The notes beneath the pieces were generated by a model. The model searched no databases, was not told the origin of the DNA, and saw only the letters and a list, made by a program, of their open reading frames with translations. A program made the translations under genes and the position numbers. Shown here one piece after another: positions 60,249 to 64,000 of a stretch of DNA of 64,000 nt. The DNA is from Citrobacter enshiensis (GTDB taxonomy: Bacteria; Pseudomonadota; Gammaproteobacteria; Enterobacterales; Enterobacteriaceae): NCBI RefSeq assembly GCF_029338175.1, contig NZ_CP119862.1, forward strand, positions 4,062,839 through 4,126,838. Reading direction: 5' to 3'. Every line of letters starts with the position of its first letter. The stretch's first letter is position 1.

Positions 60249-61217
60249 TTATTTCTGATTCATGCTGCCGGAGAGAATGCAGAACACCCCCATCAGGTCG
60301 GCATGACGGATAGTCACTTCCGTCTTTTCATTCACTTTCGGCTTGGGCATGGTACGCAATACCCACCCTGCCGCTTTGATCATCGGCAGATCGTTGGCGC
60401 CATCACCGATCGCCACCGTCTGCGCTGGCGGAATCTCATACTCCTGCGCAAGGCGTGCCAGCGTATTGGCTTTGTACTGCGCATCAACGATATCGCCAAT
60501 CACATTCCCCGTGAATTTCCCGTCCATGATCTCCAGTTCGTTCGCCACCACCGTCGACAGGCGTAGCTTGTCGCGCAGGTATTCCGCGAAGAAAGTGAAC
60601 CCGCCCGAGGCGATAGCCACTTTCCAGCCCAGCGTTTCCAGCTTCAGCACCAGTTGTGTCAGACCCGGCATCAGAGGCAGGTTTTCACGAACCTGGCGTA
60701 GAATATCGGCATCTGCGCCTTTCAGCGTCGCCACACGGCTACGCAGGCTGGCGGTAAAATCCAGCTCCCCACGCATAGCCCGTTCGGTCACTTCCGCCAC
60801 CATCTCACCCGTACCGGCCAGCTTCGCGATTTCGTCAATGCACTCAATCTGGATCGCGGTGGAATCCATGTCCATCACCAGCAAGCCAGGCTTACGCAGG
60901 TGCGGGATCTTGCCCAGCGGGGCGACATCCAGTTTTGCATCGTGCGCCAGTTTTGTGGCGCGCGGCGTTAATGAGCCTGCCAGACGAATAACCTGATAAT
61001 CCTCGACGCACCAGGCGGCGACAATGACCATCGCCGCCCCCAGCGTGCTCTGGTATTGCGTCAGGCGCTGCTTGTCCAGCCCGCGACCATACAGCAGCCA
61101 GCCACTACGGCCTGCGTGGTAATCGAGTGGCATCACCTCGTCACCACTTAATGAGAGGGGCAAACCTGGCCACAGAGAGACATCTTCAGGCAGGTCGCAC
61201 CAGGTAATGTTAGGCAT
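60249..61217 (-). CDS. serB: SerB, phosphoserine phosphatase (compensated double indel)
   Basis: 322 residues from ATG 61217 (MPNITWCDLPEDVSLWPGLP); a longer frame to 61367 crosses the ytjB start and is rejected. HAD motif I is LVMDMDSTAIQIECIDEIA, motif II IASGGFTFFAEYL, motif IV AIGDGANDLPMIKAAG. Immediately after, GLGIAYHAKPKV of the family reads GWVLRTMPKPKV. One missing base near 60365 and one extra near 60346 explain it exactly. Last step of serine synthesis. Confidence 0.96.
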   Translation of the reverse strand: MPNITWCDLPEDVSLWPGLPLSLSGDEVMPLDYHAGRSGWLLYGRGLDKQRLTQYQSTLGAAMVIVAAWCVEDYQVIRLAGSLTPRATKLAHDAKLDVAPLGKIPHLRKPGLLVMDMDSTAIQIECIDEIAKLAGTGEMVAEVTERAMRGELDFTASLRSRVATLKGADADILRQVRENLPLMPGLTQLVLKLETLGWKVAIASGGFTFFAEYLRDKLRLSTVVANELEIMDGKFTGNVIGDIVDAQYKANTLARLAQEYEIPPAQTVAIGDGANDLPMIKAAGWVLRTMPKPKVNEKTEVTIRHADLMGVFCILSGSMNQK

Positions 61218-61334
61218 TAAAGCTCCTGTAAAATCGTACGGGTCGGGAAACATCCAGGGGAAAATAACGCATGAGGCTACCCTGTAACCATCGCTTCTGG
61301 CAACATTAAGCCTCAAATTTTCAGCAGGTGGAAT

Positions 61335-61982
61335 ATGGCTCGCGCAAAACTCAAATTCCGGCTTCATCGTGCAGTGATTGTCTTGTTCTGTCTCGCACTA
61401 CTTGTCGCGCTGATGCAGGGTGCGTCCTGGTTCAGTCAAAACCATCAGCGGCAACGAAATCCGCAACTGGAAGAACTGGCTCGTACGCTGGCACATCAGG
61501 TGACGCTCAACATCGCACCGTTAATGCGCACCGAAACGCCGGATGAAAAACGTATCGCCATTGTACTCCGCCAGCTCACTGAAGAGAGCCGAATTCTGGA
61601 TGCCGGAGTTTACGATGAGCAAGGTGATCTCATTACCCGTGCAGGCGAAAGCGTTAATGTGCGCGACAGGCTGGCGCTGGACGGCAAAAAAGCAGGCGGC
61701 TATTTTAACCAGCAGATAGTCGAACCCATTCAGGGAAAGAATGGTCCACTGGGTTATCTGCGTCTGACGCTCGACACGCACACCTTAGCCACCGAAGCGA
61801 AGCAGGTCGATAACACCACCAATATTCTACGCCTGATGCTGCTCTTGTCACTGGCTATTGGCGTGGTATTAACCCGAACCCTTCTGCAGGGCAAACGCAC
61901 GCGCTGGCAACAATCCCCCTTCCTGCTTACCGCCAGCAAGTCTGTACCCGAAGAGGATGAGAACGAGAAAAAGGATCCGTAA
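61335..61982 (+). CDS. ytjB: YtjB (Smp), membrane protein
   Basis: 215 residues, intact. An N-terminal membrane segment (AVIVLFCLALLVALMQGASWF), a periplasmic domain with NQQIVEPIQGKNGPLGYLRLTLDT, a second membrane segment near residue 160 (ILRLMLLLSLAIGVVLTRTLL) and a charged tail. Named Smp (serB-adjacent membrane protein); function unknown. Divergent from serB and 67 nt upstream of lplA. Confidence 0.93.
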   Translation: MARAKLKFRLHRAVIVLFCLALLVALMQGASWFSQNHQRQRNPQLEELARTLAHQVTLNIAPLMRTETPDEKRIAIVLRQLTEESRILDAGVYDEQGDLITRAGESVNVRDRLALDGKKAGGYFNQQIVEPIQGKNGPLGYLRLTLDTHTLATEAKQVDNTTNILRLMLLLSLAIGVVLTRTLLQGKRTRWQQSPFLLTASKSVPEEDENEKKDP

Positions 61983-62049
61983 GTCGCGAAAGTGCAGCGC
62001 CAGTACGTTAGCATTAATATAGACGTCAGTTATAGAAAGGAAATCTGCC

Positions 62050-63070
62050 ATGTCGACACTACGCTTACTTATCTCAGACTCTTACGATCCCTGGTTCAAC
62101 CTCGCGGTCGAGGAGTGTATTTTCCGCCAGATGCCTGCCACTCAGCGCGTTTTGTTCCTGTGGCGTAACGCGGATACGGTGGTGATTGGCCGGGCGCAAA
62201 ATCCGTGGAAGGAGTGCAATACCCGGCGCATGGAGGAAGACAACGTCCGTCTGGCGCGCCGTAGCAGCGGCGGTGGCGCGGTATTCCACGATCTCGGGAA
62301 TACCTGTTTTACCTTTATGGCGGGGAAACCGGAATACGACAAAACCATTTCAACAGCTATTGTGCTGGATGCGCTGAATTCACTCGGCGTTGCCGCCGAT
62401 GCTTCCGGGCGCAACGAATCTGATAGTCAACACCGCCGATGGGGAGCGCAAAGTGTCCGGCTCCGCCTATCGTGAAACAAAAGATCGTGGTTTTCATCAC
62501 GGCACATTGTTACTCAACGCCGACCTGAGTCGCCTGGCGAACTATCTGAATCCAGATAAAAAGAAGCTTGAAGCCAAAGGGATTACCTCCGTGCGTGCGC
62601 GCGTCGCAAATCTGGTCGAGCTGTTGCCGGGCATTACCCACGCTCAGGTGTGCGAGGCGATAACCGACGCCTTTTTCGCCCACTATGGTGAGCGTGTGGA
62701 AGCGGAAATTATTTCGCCGGATAAAACGCCAGACCTGCCAAACTTTGCCGAAACTTTTGCCCGTCAAAGCAGTTGGGAATGGAACTTTGGTCAGGCGCCA
62801 GCGTTTTCGCACCTGCTGGATGAACGCTTTTAGCTGGGGGCGGCGTGGAGCTGCACTTTGATGTAGAGAAGGGCCATATTACCCGTGCTCAGATCTTTCA
62901 CGATAGTCTGAACCCGGCGCCGTTGGAAGCATTGACCACGCGTTTGCAGGGATCTCTGTATCGTGCCGATACGCTGCAACAGGCATGTGAAGCATTAGTG
63001 GAGGATTTCCCCGAGCAGGAGAACGCGTTGCGGGAACTGTCGGCGTGGATTGCCAGGGCCGTGCCGTTAA
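62050..63070 (+). CDS. lplA: LplA, lipoate-protein ligase A (four frameshifts)
   Basis: 338 residues, exactly the E. coli length, after removing four extra bases near 62417, 62831, 62840 and 63065. Catalytic core: [20 protein letters not shown] near residue 70 (lipoyl-AMP site), [21 protein letters not shown] near 135. Without the last correction the reading frame runs through the terminator to 63105. Scavenges free lipoate for E2 and H-proteins. In E. coli yjjJ separates lplA from deoD; it is absent here. Confidence 0.94.
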
Positions 63071-63095
63071 AAAGGCCCCGCAAGCGGGCCTTTAA
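63069..63095 (+). terminator. lplA terminator
   Basis: AAAAAGGCCCCGC-AAGC-GGGCCTTT stem directly after the corrected lplA stop, followed by a short T-run; it can serve convergent deoD as well. Confidence 0.75.
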
Positions 63096-63141
63096 AAGCG
63101 GTTGACCGGGCAGGCGAAAACGCCACCCGGTACAAATATCA

Positions 63142-63879
63142 TTACTCCTGGTCGCCCAGCAGTACAGATTCCAGCGCCAATCTTAATCATATCGTTGAAG
63201 GTCGTCTGACGCTCAGCGGCAGTGGTCTGCTCGTGGGTACGGATATGGTCGGATACGGTGCAGATGGTCAGCGCTTTCGCACCAAACTCGGCTGCTACGC
63301 CGTAAATAGCCTGCCGCTTCCATTTCCACGCCCAGAATGCCGTATTTTTCCATCACGTCGAACATTTCGCCGTCCGGAGAGTAGAACAGGTCTAGCGGCG
63401 AGAACAGGTTGCCGACGCGAGCGTCAACACCGAGGGCTTTCGCTGCGTCAACGGCGTTACGCACCATGCCGAAATCAGCAATCGCGGCAAAATCACTGAT
63501 CTTTGAACGGATGCGGTTAAACTTTGGAATCGGTGCAGGCACCCATACCGATCACCACGTCACGCAGTTTGACATCAGTAACGTACTGCGCCGCAGGACC
63601 GACGCGAATGAATTTTCTTCACGCCGAAATCGGTGATCAGCTACTTTGAGGTAGATAGAGCAGGACGGGACTACCCATACCGTGACCATAACGGAGATCT
63701 TGCGGCACCTTTATAGTCCCCGGTGAAACCCAGCATGCCCGCCGAACGTTATTTTACTTCACGAACATCTTCGAGGAAAGTTTCAGCAATGTGCTTCGCA
63801 CGCAGCGGGTCGCCCGGCATCAAAACTACGTCTCTCGAAATCGCCCATTTCTGGCATTAATGTGTGGGCGTAGGCCCAT
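63142..63879 (-). CDS. deoD: DeoD, purine nucleoside phosphorylase (heavily corrupted sequence)
   Basis: 738 nt against 720 expected for the 239-residue enzyme. The text carries about a dozen or more indels, so no long frame survives; the longest readable piece (63213-63542) includes [30 protein letters not shown] and [25 protein letters not shown]. Start ATG 63879 with AAGGA upstream; end LLGDQE at 63142. Cleaves purine (deoxy)nucleosides with phosphate; last gene of deoCABD in enterobacteria. Confidence 0.9.
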
Positions 63880-63902
63880 CGTTATATCCTTCTAAATGTT
63901 TA

Positions 63903-63976
63903 TGCCTGATGGCGCGCCCAAGCGCCTAATCAGGCCTACAAAAATAAGGCCCGGTGAGCAAATGCTACCGGGCGAT
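63903..63976. repeat. REP/BIME element upstream of deoD
   Basis: GCCTGATGGCGCGCCCAAGCGCCTAATCAGGC and an inverted GGCCCGGTGAGC...GCTACCGGGC unit in the gap where deoB would end. No other feature is seen to the window end. Confidence 0.8.
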
Positions 63977-64000
63977 TCCATTACAGCATATTTATGCCGT

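Noticed and set aside
61218-61367. N-terminal extension of SerB to 61367
   Set aside because: It overlaps the divergent ytjB start and does not match the family; MPNITW at 61217 is the conserved N-terminus.

Overview
The window is enterobacterial chromosome collinear with the 0/100-minute region of Escherichia coli, read in the opposite direction (the thr operon is on the minus strand). Gene order, protein sequences, many REP/BIME palindromes and the cai/fix carnitine cluster place it in the Escherichia-Salmonella-Citrobacter group. A Citrobacter-like genome is my best guess; I cannot fix the species. Every gene but one has a recognised E. coli counterpart. The exception is an extra MFS transporter between satP and mog. 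There are no rRNA or tRNA genes, CRISPR arrays, phages or complete insertion sequences. I did not find a previously undescribed system.

Layout. 1-12.5 kb: yaaU (cut by the window edge), fixXCBA and, divergently, caiTABCDE, with the activator gene caiF at 12.1-12.5 kb; together these form the anaerobic carnitine reduction system. FixABCX supplies electrons and CaiT/A/B/C/D take up, activate, dehydrate and reduce carnitine. The cai/fix intergenic region carries two clear copies of an 11-13-11 inverted repeat, the probable CaiF sites. 12.8-17.2 kb: carAB. 17.6-25.5 kb: dapB, rihC, ispH, fkpB, lspA, ileS, ribF. 25.8-28.3 kb: rpsT, nhaR, nhaA. 28.5-33.9 kb: dnaKJ with a sigma-32 promoter, then yaaI, yaaW, satP. 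33.9-37.0 kb: MFS transporter with a strange poly-G tract, mog, talB. 37.3-44.5 kb: yaaJ, yaaA and thrLABC with its attenuator. 44.7-50.8 kb: yjtD, yjjY, arcA and creABCD. 51.0-58.7 kb: rob, gpmB, yjjX, trpR (with its operator), slt, ettA, nadR. 58.9-63.9 kb: radA, serB, ytjB, lplA, deoD.

Data quality dominates the second half. In the first ~34.8 kb every gene is open and of family length. From ~37.7 kb onward more than 40 single-base indels, mostly extra bases duplicating or flanking a neighbour, break yaaJ, yaaA, thrB, thrA, yjjY, creC, creA, rob, gpmB, yjjX, trpR, slt, ettA, nadR, radA, lplA and deoD. SerB carries a compensated pair. Removing the extra bases restores exact family lengths (for example CreC 474, Rob 289, Slt 645, NadR 410, LplA 338 residues), and many of the genes are essential or highly conserved. 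I therefore read these as sequencing or assembly errors, not pseudogenes, and give full-length spans for the intended genes.
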